From JANLWK01 sp031364505 (GTDB lineage Bacteria; Eisenbacteria; RBG-16-71-46), in NCBI GenBank assembly GCA_031364505.1, contig JANLWK010000053.1, positions 1-16,212 on the forward strand: DNA of 16,212 nucleotides, in the 5' to 3' direction. Shown piece after piece: positions 7,101 to 14,961 of the stretch; position 1 is the first letter of the stretch; each line of letters starts with the position of its first letter. Below the pieces are notes generated by a model. The model saw only the letters and a program-made list of their open reading frames with translations. It was not told the DNA's origin and did not search any database. Made by a program: the position numbers and the translations under genes.

Positions 7101-10100
7101 ATGGCGGAGCGCGATCGCGAGCTGGGTGCCGGCGAGGGCGAACGTCCGCGATGACGACGACGGATCCTGGTACTTCATGCACAGCGCGAGCGCGGCGTCG
7201 CGGTCGGGCGCGAGGCCGGTCGTGAAGGTGATGCGCGCGAATCCGCCGGGAATGAGTCGAATGCGCTGCCGAAGGCTCAGGATCGGGTCGAGCACCGCGC
7301 CCGTCGTGCCGGAGAGCGGCCGCCCATCGAGGGCCACCGGATCGCGCACCGTGCGCCCACGCCCGATGAAGCGGGCCCGGTCGGTCTCCCACTCGAGCGC
7401 GCTGTGTGCCCGGCCCTCGAGACTCAGGACGTGCAGCGCCCACTCCCCGGGATCGTTCGGCGACCGGCGCCGCCTGCCGCACAGCAGGGAGGCGGTGTCC
7501 GGCCGGGCTTCGGTCTCGAGGAACAGCTTGCCGAACACGGGATGTGCCAGGTCCTCCGCCAGGCCCGCCAGCGCCACCTCGACGTAGCTCGTGATCTCGA
7601 TCTCGCGCACGCGCGTGCCACGGTTCGACAGCGACAGGCGGCGGACCTCGACGTCGTCCTCGGGCGACACCGCGATCTCGAGCACGCTGTCGATCTCGAA
7701 GGCGCGCTGGCGGTAGGTCACCCGGTCCGCCAGGAACGTGGTGCGGATCTCCTCGGCACGGCGGCAGGTCGGCTGGTGCGTGGCCGACCACACCTGGCCC
7801 GTCCGCACGTCCCTCATATAGAGGAACTGGCTGCCCGGGTCGGTCACCGGGTCCAGGCGCTGCCGGGTCACCGCGCGACCCCGACACAGGCTCGCCCCGC
7901 CGCCCGCATGCGTGACGGTGGTGACGTACCGGCCGTTCGACAGGAACGCGGCATGGGGATATGCCCCGTCCGGCACGCGGAACCGGCGCGGCGCGAGCGC
8001 CATGACCGGCGGCGCGACGTGCGTGACCTCGGCGGGGCGCGGGCGCGTGACGGGCACGTAGGACGGCACGCGCTCCTGCAGCAGCAGCTCCGTCGCCTGG
8101 ACCCGGGGGTCGGAGTGGAAGCGCGACACCATGACGTCGTCGAGCACGGTGTTCGCGATCGCGACGAGCGACATGCCTTGATGGTGGGCGAAGAACGCGT
8201 GGACGCGCGCCCCGCGCTTCGCGTCGAGCGCCGGGGGTGCGGTGTCCGCGGGCACCGGCTCCTTGGGATCGTAGTCGAGCGCCTCGACGTAGCCGTAGCG
8301 CCCGATCGCTCCCTCGCGAGCCAGGCGCCGGAGGTTCGACACGGCCGGACCTGGCGCCACCATGGTGGCGAGCGCCGTCGCATACGGGGCGATGACGAGA
8401 TCCTCCGCCAGCCCGCGCTTGAGTCCGAGCGCGGGAACTCCGAACGCCTTGTATTGATAGTTGCCCGCGCGATCCGTGACCCCGAAGGCGGACTCCGAGA
8501 CGCCCCACGGGATGCCGTGTCGCTGGCCGTGGGCGATCTGCGCGCGCACGGCGGCGCGGCAGGACTCCTCGAGCAGCGTCTCGGAGTACTCGCGCATGAG
8601 CAGCAACGGCATCAAGTACTCGAACATGGAGCCGCTCCACGACACGAGCGTCGGCGTGCCGGTCACGCTGAACAACGATCGTCCGAGCTGGAACCAGTGC
8701 TCCTGCGGGACGTCGCCGCGCGCGATGGCGAGGAAGCTGGCCAGTCGCGCCTCGGAGGCCAGCAGGTCGTAGTAGGAGGAGTCGAGCCGTCCGGGCCCGT
8801 CGGCGTCGGCGAGCCGGTATCCGATCGCGAACAGCCGGCGATCGGGCACGTAGAGAAAGCGGAAGTCCGGCCGGTCGGCCAGCGACTCCGCGTGCGCAGC
8901 CAGTTCGCCGAGGGCCTCGGACTCGCCGGGTTCCTCCTCGGCGCCGCGCGCCACGACGTCGCGGAGCGCGTGTGCCCAGTACAACGCGTCGTCGGCCTCG
9001 GCGGTTCCCGGCGGGGCGCTCTCGAGCGCCTGGATCAGCTGGTCCGCCACGGCGCTGGCGCCGGCTTCGACCGCGGCTCGCGCACCCTCGCCCGAAACGC
9101 GGCGCTCGTAGCCCCCCAGCTCGCGGCCGGCGGTGTTCATGCGCTGCTGGAGCGCGCGGTCGCGGGTCGATCGCGCGAGGGCTTCGACGGCATCCCGGGC
9201 GAGGGCGAGCGTATCGACGAACGCCGCGCGCCGCGGCCCGTCCCCGCGCGGTTGCCGGGCGAGTCCGCGCAGTCCCTCGGCGAGCGCGATCAGCGCCCCG
9301 ACGAGGTTTCCGCTGTCCACGGTCGATATGTAGCGCGGCGCGAGGGGCGCCAGCGTCAGCGTGTCGTACCAGTTGAACAGGTGGCCCTCGTGGTCCTCGA
9401 GCGAGGCCAGGGTCTCGAGGGTGCGCGCGACGCGTTCGCGGAGCGTCCGGGTCGTGATGAAGCCGAAGTCGTGGGCGGCGAGGGTCGCCAGCAGCGCCAT
9501 ACCGATGTTCGTCGGCGACGTGCGATGCGCCACGCGGACCTCGGGCGTCGCCTGGACGTTGTCCGCCGGCAGCCCGTGATCTTCGTCCGTGACGTGCGTC
9601 TCGAAGTAGCGCCACGTGCGCCGGGCGATGCGCCGTAGCATGGCGCGTTCGGCGGGCTCGACGGTGCGCACGCGGCGGGCCGCGGGCCGGCTCAGCCAGT
9701 AGGCGATCGCCGGGGAGGCGCCCCACAGCACCAGGAACGGGATCGCCGTCGACAGCGGCCGGACGAGGCTCGCGATCGCGAGGAACGTCGCGAGCGCCAG
9801 CGCCGGGCCGGCCCACATGCCGCTCCAATGGCGGCGCAGATCCAGCAGGCCCGCCACGCGCGCGGAGGCCGCGGCCGCCGTCTCCCATTCGAGCAGGCTA
9901 CGGCGCGTGATGACGAGACGCACCAGGGTGAGCACGATCGCGCGCAGCATCTGCTCGGCGTGGAACGCCAGCAGCGTGGTGTCGAGCACGACCTGGGCCG
10001 TCGCCGTTTCGATCTCGTCGCGGACGTCATGGAGGAACACGAGGAAAGGCTGCTGAGGGCGTGGACCTCGGAGGGCGCGCACCAGCTGCGCGAGTAGCGG

Positions 10101-12632
10101 GAATCCCAGCACGAGCATGACGGCGCCCACCCAGACGCGCGTCCGGCCCGGGAACCACACCCACGTGGAGACGAGCAGCGCCACGATGGCCGGGGCGAGC
10201 AGGCTGCGGCGCAGGTTGTCGAAGATCTTCCAGCGGCTGATCAGCGGGAGGCGGCTGCGTTGCAGACCCCGCGGCGTCGGAACCCACGGGAACAGCCATG
10301 CCAGGATCTGCCAGTCGCCGCGCACCCAGCGCTGCTGTCTCGCCGAGTGCGACAGCACGCTGGCGGGGAAGTCGTCGACCACCTCGACGTCCGATACGAG
10401 TGCCGCCCGCGCATGCAGCCCCTCGAACAGGTCGTGCGACAGCAGCGCGTTCTCGGGGACGCGATCTTCGAGCGCCGCCATGAACGTGTCGACATCGTAG
10501 AGTCCCTTGCCGGCGAAGATGCCCTCGCCGAACAGATCCTGGTACGTGTCCGACACGGCGCGCGTGTACGGGTCGACTCCGGTGTGGCCGGCGTACACGC
10601 GCGCGAACGACGACCCGGCGGCACTCGCCAGCGTGACGCTCACGCGCGGCTGGAGGATGCCGTAGCCGCGGGTGACGCGGCCGGCGCGCGGATCGAAGCG
10701 CGGCGCGTTGAGGGGGTGCTCGATGATGCCGATAAGCTGGCGCGCGGCGTCCCGCGGCAAGCGCGTGTCGGCGTCCAGCGTGAGGACGTAGCGGATCTCC
10801 GCCGGCCGCACGAGCTCCCCGACCGTGACGCGGAACGTCGTGTCGGTCGCGCCGCGCAGCAAGCGGTTGAATTCCTCGAGCTTCCCGCGCTTGCGCTCCC
10901 ATCCCATCCAGGCGCCTTCCGTCGCGTTCCAGATGCGCGGGCGATGGAACAGGAAGAATCGCGATCCCACGCTCGCACGATGCCGGTCGTTGAGTGCCGT
11001 GATGCCTTCCACGGCGGCCGCCAGGATGTCCGCGTCCTCCGGGCGCTCCTCGGCGATCGAGTCCCGGAAGTCGGTGAGCAGCGCGAAGCCCAGGTGCGGA
11101 TCCGGGTTCGCGAGCGCCTGCACCTCGAGCCGCTCGACCAGGTGCCGTGCCCCCTCGACGCTCGTCAGCAGCGTGGGAACGACGACCATCGTGCGCGCGG
11201 TCGAAGGAATGCCGCTCGCGGTGTCCAGGCGCGGCAGGCGGCGCGGAGGAGCGAAGCGGTGCACCACGTTCTGGATCAGCGCGATCGCGAGCTGGCTGGC
11301 GGGCAAGGCGAGCAGGGCGGCGATCGTGGCGAGTGCGCCCCCGTGCGCGCCGCGCGCGCGAGCGTAGGCGAGCCCGGCCGCGACGAGTCCGGACGTGACG
11401 AGGCCGATCGTGCCGAGATAGCTGACCGTGGCGTGCGCGAACACGGCGCGCCGCACGCGCCCCGCCGGCTTCGGGCGGTACTCGACCTCGCGCTCGAACG
11501 CCCGCCGGCCGTCGCCGATCAAGTAGTGCCCGACGTGCCCGCATCGGCGATCGTCGGGATGGGACTGTGCGCCCCGGCGCGCGCACTCGACGACGCGCTC
11601 GGCCACGGCCACCTGCGCCTCGCCGCCCGGGCGGGCCAGCTCTTCGACGGCCTGGCGATATCGGTCGCGGCTCGTGAAGTCCATGCGGCCGTAGGTTCCC
11701 GACGGATCGAGTCGCAGCACCTGGTCGAGCAGGCTCACGCGCTCGATCGCCTTGCTCCAGTCGAGCGTCGCCACGAGCCTCAGGCTCGTGATGGCGTTTC
11801 CCATGGAGGCGTGCCCGGTCGTCTGGCGCTGGTGTTCGGCGCGCGTGGCGTCGTCGATGCGGCGGCCGGTCTCGGCCAGCCGCGCCTCGAGCGCGGAGCG
11901 AAGGTCGGCCGCCCGGGGCGCCATCTCACGCATGCGCTGCTGCAGCCGCACGACGAACGCATCCGAGATCTCTGCCGGCATCGCGGGCATCGGCCCGTCA
12001 CCCGCCGTTTCGAAGCGCGTGTACAGGGTGTCGGCCGCCAGATCACCGACCTCGGCTTCGAGGATCTCGTCGGCGAGGCCGCGCAGGTGCTCGAGCAATG
12101 CTAGTTCGAGCATGCTCGGCCAGGCCCACAGTTCCCCGAGCGACAACGGGGCCACGGTCTGGTAGGCGTTGAGGAAGCGCGTCAGCCGCGGGAGGTCGAA
12201 CCGCGCGTCGCTGTGACGCACGAATACGACCGCCATGGCATGGATGCGCGCCGTGCCCCGCTGCCCCGGCCGGTCGAGCTTCGGCAGCTCCATGAAGTAC
12301 CGGCGCGGCAGGTGATTGCGGACGTCGCGGATCGCCGCTTCGATCTCGTGGAAGTTGTCGAGCAGCCACTCGGCGGCCGGCTCGACCGCCTCGCCACGGC
12401 GGACGGCGCGGACGAGCGCCTGGTAGGCAGCACGGAGCCGCCGGGCATTGTCGAGGAGGCGGGGGAGCACGGGCCGCACGTGGCGGCGGGGATCCGCCGC
12501 CAGCCTGTCGGCGGCGGCCTGGCTCCGGGCTCGTTCTTCGAGGTGCTCGATGCTGAGCAACTCGCCCCGCAGCGGACCCGCGTCATGCGAAGGCACCCCA
12601 CGCTTCGATCGGGCGACATCGGCGCGGGTCAT
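4107..12632 (-). CDS. ndvB: Cyclic beta-1,2-glucan synthase (NdvB/ChvB/Cgs family)
   Basis: This 2841-residue inner-membrane protein builds cyclic beta-1,2-glucans from UDP-glucose for the periplasm. The N-terminal ~380 residues are cytoplasmic. A GT84 domain follows (about 470-800) with LTLDADTR (Asp620, Asp622), the HD pair in LLSHDLFEG, and RQQRWVRGDWQ near 765-775. About six membrane segments flank it (near 400-455, 813-853 and 940-980). A glycoamylase-like region at about 1285-1500 (YYDLLASEARL, WSGSMFEYLMP, FFAHHQGMSL) corresponds to the cyclisation module. Two beta-supersandwich domains come next (about 1555-1830 and 2060-2325), then a GH94 phosphorylase domain (about 2345-2760) with the catalytic SCDWNDGMN signature; in characterised homologues this end sets ring size. 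All modules look intact and the length matches the family (about 2800-2870). The start is uncertain: ATG codons at 12632 or 12650 fit the rise in third-position GC. A GTG at 12734 has AGGA upstream, but codon use after it is not coding-like. Confidence 0.93.
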   Translation of the reverse strand: MTRADVARSKRGVPSHDAGPLRGELLSIEHLEERARSQAAADRLAADPRRHVRPVLPRLLDNARRLRAAYQALVRAVRRGEAVEPAAEWLLDNFHEIEAAIRDVRNHLPRRYFMELPKLDRPGQRGTARIHAMAVVFVRHSDARFDLPRLTRFLNAYQTVAPLSLGELWAWPSMLELALLEHLRGLADEILEAEVGDLAADTLYTRFETAGDGPMPAMPAEISDAFVVRLQQRMREMAPRAADLRSALEARLAETGRRIDDATRAEHQRQTTGHASMGNAITSLRLVATLDWSKAIERVSLLDQVLRLDPSGTYGRMDFTSRDRYRQAVEELARPGGEAQVAVAERVVECARRGAQSHPDDRRCGHVGHYLIGDGRRAFEREVEYRPKPAGRVRRAVFAHATVSYLGTIGLVTSGLVAAGLAYARARGAHGGALATIAALLALPASQLAIALIQNVVHRFAPPRRLPRLDTASGIPSTARTMVVVPTLLTSVEGARHLVERLEVQALANPDPHLGFALLTDFRDSIAEERPEDADILAAAVEGITALNDRHRASVGSRFFLFHRPRIWNATEGAWMGWERKRGKLEEFNRLLRGATDTTFRVTVGELVRPAEIRYVLTLDADTRLPRDAARQLIGIIEHPLNAPRFDPRAGRVTRGYGILQPRVSVTLASAAGSSFARVYAGHTGVDPYTRAVSDTYQDLFGEGIFAGKGLYDVDTFMAALEDRVPENALLSHDLFEGLHARAALVSDVEVVDDFPASVLSHSARQQRWVRGDWQILAWLFPWVPTPRGLQRSRLPLISRWKIFDNLRRSLLAPAIVALLVSTWVWFPGRTRVWVGAVMLVLGFPLLAQLVRALRGPRPQQPFLVFLHDVRDEIETATAQVVLDTTLLAFHAEQMLRAIVLTLVRLVITRRSLLEWETAAAASARVAGLLDLRRHWSGMWAGPALALATFLAIASLVRPLSTAIPFLVLWGASPAIAYWLSRPAARRVRTVEPAERAMLRRIARRTWRYFETHVTDEDHGLPADNVQATPEVRVAHRTSPTNIGMALLATLAAHDFGFITTRTLRERVARTLETLASLEDHEGHLFNWYDTLTLAPLAPRYISTVDSGNLVGALIALAEGLRGLARQPRGDGPRRAAFVDTLALARDAVEALARSTRDRALQQRMNTAGRELGGYERRVSGEGARAAVEAGASAVADQLIQALESAPPGTAEADDALYWAHALRDVVARGAEEEPGESEALGELAAHAESLADRPDFRFLYVPDRRLFAIGYRLADADGPGRLDSSYYDLLASEARLASFLAIARGDVPQEHWFQLGRSLFSVTGTPTLVSWSGSMFEYLMPLLLMREYSETLLEESCRAAVRAQIAHGQRHGIPWGVSESAFGVTDRAGNYQYKAFGVPALGLKRGLAEDLVIAPYATALATMVAPGPAVSNLRRLAREGAIGRYGYVEALDYDPKEPVPADTAPPALDAKRGARVHAFFAHHQGMSLVAIANTVLDDVMVSRFHSDPRVQATELLLQERVPSYVPVTRPRPAEVTHVAPPVMALAPRRFRVPDGAYPHAAFLSNGRYVTTVTHAGGGASLCRGRAVTRQRLDPVTDPGSQFLYMRDVRTGQVWSATHQPTCRRAEEIRTTFLADRVTYRQRAFEIDSVLEIAVSPEDDVEVRRLSLSNRGTRVREIEITSYVEVALAGLAEDLAHPVFGKLFLETEARPDTASLLCGRRRRSPNDPGEWALHVLSLEGRAHSALEWETDRARFIGRGRTVRDPVALDGRPLSGTTGAVLDPILSLRQRIRLIPGGFARITFTTGLAPDRDAALALCMKYQDPSSSSRTFALAGTQLAIALRHLGMSHDEAQLYERLASRVFHSDRSLAAEPSLRAGNTLGMNELWGHGISGDLPILLVRVLEPDDTNLVRQVLRAQEYWRMKGLGADVVVLNDHPASYRDEMHERLEELLRVGPWGMWKDRPGGTFLLRGDGLPESDHALLYAVARAMLHGDAGTLEDQLDRSYAEPSMPPMLDVPRTDGFAPEPSRTIDEPALLNHNGRGGFTPDGREYVTVLDGDAETPLPWANVLANPGFGSVLTVAGPSYTWAGNSRENRLTPFANDPVTEASGEAFYLRDEERGTAWGLTPGAMRRTPSDGRWLVRHAAGVTRYVHARHGIRHELAVYVHPTEPVRLALLTVANESPRRRRLGVFNYQEWVLGPPRDHTHVVTSHDPDTGAVFARNAYEAPFRGRVAFASITSPRSATGDRMEFIGRNGTVQAPAALRRASLAGRFGVGLEPCAALHTEVQLAPGEHRQVVMLLGQERDEASARACIRRFGGVEAALDAIGAVERMWDELTGAVQVRTPDDSFDMLMNRWLLVQSIACRQWARTAFYQPGGAYGFRDQLQDVTALTFAAPHLFREHVLRAAARQFVEGDVQHWWHEHTGAGLRSRCSDDLLWLPYAVARYVEATGDAGVLDEPVRFLEGPPLGPDEHEAFGQPGVAAESGTLYTHCTRALDRGITAGAHGLPLMGSCDWNDGMNRVGAEGRGESVWLGWFACKVLKDFAVLADSRGDGERAARCRADRDRLLHAIEQAWDGAWYRRAYYDDGTPLGSAQNEECRIDAISQSWSVLSESGAARAERAMDSARSQLVRRDGRVVLLLTPPFDHAARDPGYIKGYVPGVRENGGQYTHAALWMVMAIAALGNGDEAVELFHMLNPINHTRTAGELERYKVEPYVVAADVYAHPMHAGRGGWTWYTGSASWMYRAGLESILGLRRQGDTLSLQPCIPAAWPGFTAVLRRGASTYEIRVENPEHRSRGIGEIELDGEPVDPRAIPWHDDGRPHVVRAVIGEPATHDVNA

Positions 12633-12652
12633 GGAGTTCCGAGCGAGCATCG

Positions 12653-12677
12653 ACCGTGCCGGGGGGGGCCGCACGGT
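12653..12677 (-). promoter_or_regulatory. Hairpin with poly-C loop next to the ndvB start
   Basis: A perfect 7-base-pair inverted repeat (ACCGTGC and GCACGGT) encloses an 11-base loop containing eight identical bases in a row (G on the plus strand at 12661-12668, C in the mRNA). It ends 2 bases before the ATG at 12650 and 20 bases before the ATG at 12632. It could limit ribosome access or act as an attenuator. The repeat is seen directly; its role is inferred. Confidence 0.45.
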
Positions 12678-12699
12678 GAGATGGGCAGATGGGATACTT

Positions 12700-12739
12700 T
12701 GTACGTCGTCCGATTGAACTTCGTACACGCCCACGTGTA
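12700..12739 (-). promoter_or_regulatory. Overlapping inverted repeats upstream of ndvB (alternative stems or operator)
   Basis: Two perfect 6-base inverted repeats share bases. TACACG and CGTGTA with a 4-base spacer occupy 12724-12739. TGTACG and CGTACA with a 16-base spacer occupy 12700-12727. As RNA, the two stems are mutually exclusive because both use 12724-12727. As DNA, the first is a compact 16-bp dyad typical of an operator. The stretch lies about 70-110 bases upstream of the likely ndvB start. I cannot tell which reading is right. Confidence 0.4.
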
Positions 12740-12817
12740 ATTCCTACAGGACGGCACGGCTGGACGAATTCCACGCGCTTCATCCCATTCCGCACCGCGG
12801 GCATGGCTTAGGCAGTT

Positions 12818-12832
12818 TGCCACTATCTGGCA
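12818..12832. promoter_or_regulatory. Operator-like dyad TGCCA-N5-TGGCA
   Basis: A perfect 5-bp dyad (TGCCA at 12818-12822, TGGCA at 12828-12832) lies in the divergent region. A second, overlapping short dyad, GGCA-N3-TGCC, lies at 12811-12821, so three half-sites follow one another. The geometry resembles dyads bound by NtrC-type activators, one of which is encoded downstream. It overlaps the -24-like element, so binding there might repress rather than activate. Confidence 0.35.
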
Positions 12833-12843
12833 TGGGGGGTGCT
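12828..12843 (+). promoter_or_regulatory. Possible sigma-54 (-24/-12) promoter
   Basis: TGGCAT, five G, then GTGCT match the sigma-54 pattern TGGCAC-N5-TTGCW at most positions, with GG and GC separated by exactly 10 bases. The predicted transcription start, near 12854, is only three bases before the ATG at 12857, so the transcript would be almost leaderless. That is a weakness of this call. An NtrC-type activator gene lies in the same cluster. Confidence 0.3.
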
Positions 12844-12856
12844 GTGCGCTTCGAGC

Positions 12857-14524
12857 ATGGAGCCACGGACGGAACACCGCGGAGCGCTCGGGCGCACACG
12901 CATCCGGCGCCTTGGGCTGCTCACCGGATTCGCGCTGCTGGGTCTCGCTGTGACCATGGTGATCTGGTGGACCGCGATGAAAGACTCGCAGCAGCGGGCG
13001 GCCGTGACGCTGAACACGGTGGCGCGCGAGATCCACGGTGTGCTGAACGTCCGTGTCGACCGCCACATGGAAGCGCTCCGGAACCTCGCGCTGTTCTGGC
13101 AGTTGCACGGACTCTTGTCCCAGGAGGCCTGGGACTTCAATTCCGAGATGATGATCCGTAATTTTCGCGGGATCGAGTCGATCGCGTGGGTCAACGGGCA
13201 GACCGGAGCGTTCCGCTTCGCGGCCCGGGACTCCGGCGCCCGGCTGAGCCCGGAGGTGATCCGCATGGCGTTGGCTCGGGCCCATGCGCCGGGCAGCGAG
13301 GCCATCGTCGGATCGACGCCTCAGGCGCCCATCGTGATGTTCACGCCGGTCCGGACGCCCCAGGACAGCATCGGCGTGCTCGTCGCCACGGTGTCTCCGG
13401 AAAAGCTGCTGGGACATGAGTACCTGACGTCAGGGGACATGATCGCGTACACGGTGCGGGCGGAATCGGACGCCGTCGTCTATCGCTGGGGAGAGTCGGC
13501 TCGAAGCGTCCCGCCGGGGATGTCGCTGGATCTCGCGCTGCCCCAGGTGTTCGGCCGCCTGTGGTCCGTGCGATACGACCCCACGCCCAAGTATCTCCAG
13601 GGCGTGATCTCGCGCTGGCACACGTACTTCCTGATGACCGGGGTCATGCTGTCGCTGGCGCTGGGTGCAATCGCCTACCAGTTCATGACGCTGCGAGAGT
13701 ACTCGAACGTGCTGACCGAGACGAACCGGCGGCTGGACGGCCAGGTCCGCGAGCTGTCCGAACGCGACCAGCACCTGCGCCGGCTGAACGACGAGCTGGA
13801 GCAGCGCGTGACGGCGCGGACGATTCAGCTCGAAGAGGCGATGAAGGAGTTGGAGGCCTTCAGCCACTCGATGTCGCACGACCTGCGGTCCCCGATCGGC
13901 GCCATCCTGAACTTCTCCTCGATCCTCGAGGAGGACTACGGCGACCGGCTCGACGAGGAGGGGCTCCGCGTGCTGCATCGAATCCGCGACAGCGGCCAGG
14001 CCTCGACCCGCCTGCTCGATCAGATCGTCCAGTTCGTGTGGCTGGGTCGCGAGAGCACCGACAAGTCGGACGTCGACATGACGGCCTGCGCGCGCGATGC
14101 CTTCCTCGAGTTGTCGTCTGGGGAAGGCACGGCGAACGTGCAGCTCGACCTGCCGGATCTGCCGCACGCGCGTGGCAATCCCGCACTGCTGTGCCGCGTG
14201 TTCCGCAACCTGCTGAGCAACGCCGTGAAGTACACGCGCAATCGCGAACAGCCGCACATCACGATCGGCGGTGCCGATCGCGCGGCCGAGACCGTCTTCT
14301 GGGTCGAGGACAACGGCATTGGCTTCGACCCCGCGCAGTCGGAGACGCTGTTCGAGCCGTTCCGGCGATTGCACTCGTCCAATGCCTACGAGGGCGTGGG
14401 GCTGGGCCTCGCCATCGTCGCCAAGATCGTTCGCCGGCATGGGGGCCGCGTGTGGGCCGAGAGCAATGGAGGCGGCGGAGCCCGATTCAGCTTCGCCCTG
14501 CCCAACAATGGGGAGTCCGCATGA
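12857..14524 (+). CDS. Membrane sensor histidine kinase with periplasmic CHASE-like domain
   Basis: The 555-residue protein has a membrane segment at about 19-39, a periplasmic sensor at about 43-250, a second segment at about 257-277, a coiled-coil linker at about 285-335, and a kinase core. The sensor has CHASE/Cache features (FRGIESIAWVN at 103-113, GVLVATVSPEKLL at 173-185), but its ligand is unknown. The H box is AFSHSMSHDLRSPIGAI with phospho-acceptor His341, the N box is RNLLSNAVKYT (450-460), G1 is VEDNGIGFD with Asp485, the F box is LFEPFRRLH, and G2 is GVGLGLAIV. All are intact, so it should autophosphorylate. This H-box type is common in kinases paired with Rcp1-like regulators, which matches the next gene. 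Its stop overlaps that gene's start (ATGA). A GTG at 12839 is an alternative start adding six residues; neither has a clear Shine-Dalgarno. It is divergent from ndvB. Confidence 0.9.
   Translation: MEPRTEHRGALGRTRIRRLGLLTGFALLGLAVTMVIWWTAMKDSQQRAAVTLNTVAREIHGVLNVRVDRHMEALRNLALFWQLHGLLSQEAWDFNSEMMIRNFRGIESIAWVNGQTGAFRFAARDSGARLSPEVIRMALARAHAPGSEAIVGSTPQAPIVMFTPVRTPQDSIGVLVATVSPEKLLGHEYLTSGDMIAYTVRAESDAVVYRWGESARSVPPGMSLDLALPQVFGRLWSVRYDPTPKYLQGVISRWHTYFLMTGVMLSLALGAIAYQFMTLREYSNVLTETNRRLDGQVRELSERDQHLRRLNDELEQRVTARTIQLEEAMKELEAFSHSMSHDLRSPIGAILNFSSILEEDYGDRLDEEGLRVLHRIRDSGQASTRLLDQIVQFVWLGRESTDKSDVDMTACARDAFLELSSGEGTANVQLDLPDLPHARGNPALLCRVFRNLLSNAVKYTRNREQPHITIGGADRAAETVFWVEDNGIGFDPAQSETLFEPFRRLHSSNAYEGVGLGLAIVAKIVRRHGGRVWAESNGGGGARFSFALPNNGESA
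14510..14515 (+). promoter_or_regulatory. Ribosome binding site of the Rcp1-type regulator
   Basis: GGGGAG lies five bases before the ATG at 14521, inside the end of the kinase gene. Together with the ATGA overlap it supports translational coupling and the upstream of the two adjacent ATG codons. Confidence 0.6.
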
Positions 14525-14961
14525 TGGCTGCGACGATTCTCATCGTCGACGACGACGAAGGCCACCTGATGGTCGCCCAGCGCGCGATCGCGCGATCGGC
14601 CCTCGACGTGGACGTGCGGATCGCCCATTCCGGCCAGGAAGCGCTCGGCGTGCTCGGGCTGGACGACGAAACGGCGTGGACCAGCGCATGCGATCCCGTG
14701 CTCATCATGCTCGATCTCTCGATGCCGGGCATCAGCGGCTGGGACGTGCTGCGGCGCATTCGCGCCGAGCACCTGAACGTACCCGTCGTCGTCACGTCAT
14801 CGTCCGGGCGTCCCGAAGACATTCGCCGCAGCTACGAGCTCGGCGCCAACAGCTATGTCGTGAAGCGATACGAAGCCCAGCGGCCCGGCGGGTATCTCGC
14901 CGATGCCGCGCGATACTGGATCGAACTGAACACACCTGCGGAGCGCTCCCATGCCACCTAG
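14521..14961 (+). CDS. Single-domain response regulator, Rcp1-type
   Basis: The 146-residue protein is a lone receiver domain with no output domain. Acidic-pocket residues are Asp10-Asp12 (LIVDDDEG), the phospho-acceptor is Asp65 in IMLDLSMPG, the switch residue is Thr92 in VVTSSS, and the conserved lysine is Lys115 in SYVVKRY. Insertion of an acidic/aromatic stretch before the central strand and the C-terminal YWIELNTP tail are typical of Rcp1-like regulators. These take phosphate from phytochrome-type and related kinases. The proline that normally follows the lysine is arginine here, and the next loop is also divergent. The gene overlaps the kinase by four bases, so the two form a cognate pair. 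Its output must come from protein contacts or phosphotransfer. Confidence 0.88.
   Translation: MMAATILIVDDDEGHLMVAQRAIARSALDVDVRIAHSGQEALGVLGLDDETAWTSACDPVLIMLDLSMPGISGWDVLRRIRAEHLNVPVVVTSSSGRPEDIRRSYELGANSYVVKRYEAQRPGGYLADAARYWIELNTPAERSHAT

Noticed and set aside
7404..9638. Plus-strand open frame of about 740 codons antisense to ndvB
   Set aside because: Shadow frame with no domain, no plausible ribosome binding site and no membrane or catalytic motif.
5641..9888. Very long minus-strand frame (over 1400 codons) overlapping ndvB in another frame
   Set aside because: It overlaps ndvB on the same strand, and its translation is almost entirely Arg, Ala, Gly and Pro. This is a composition artefact of GC-rich codons, not a gene.
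12732..12734. GTG as the ndvB start
   Set aside because: AGGA lies seven bases upstream, but the next 20 codons have much lower third-position GC than the gene, and the stretch holds inverted repeats typical of a leader. It is kept as a possible alternative.
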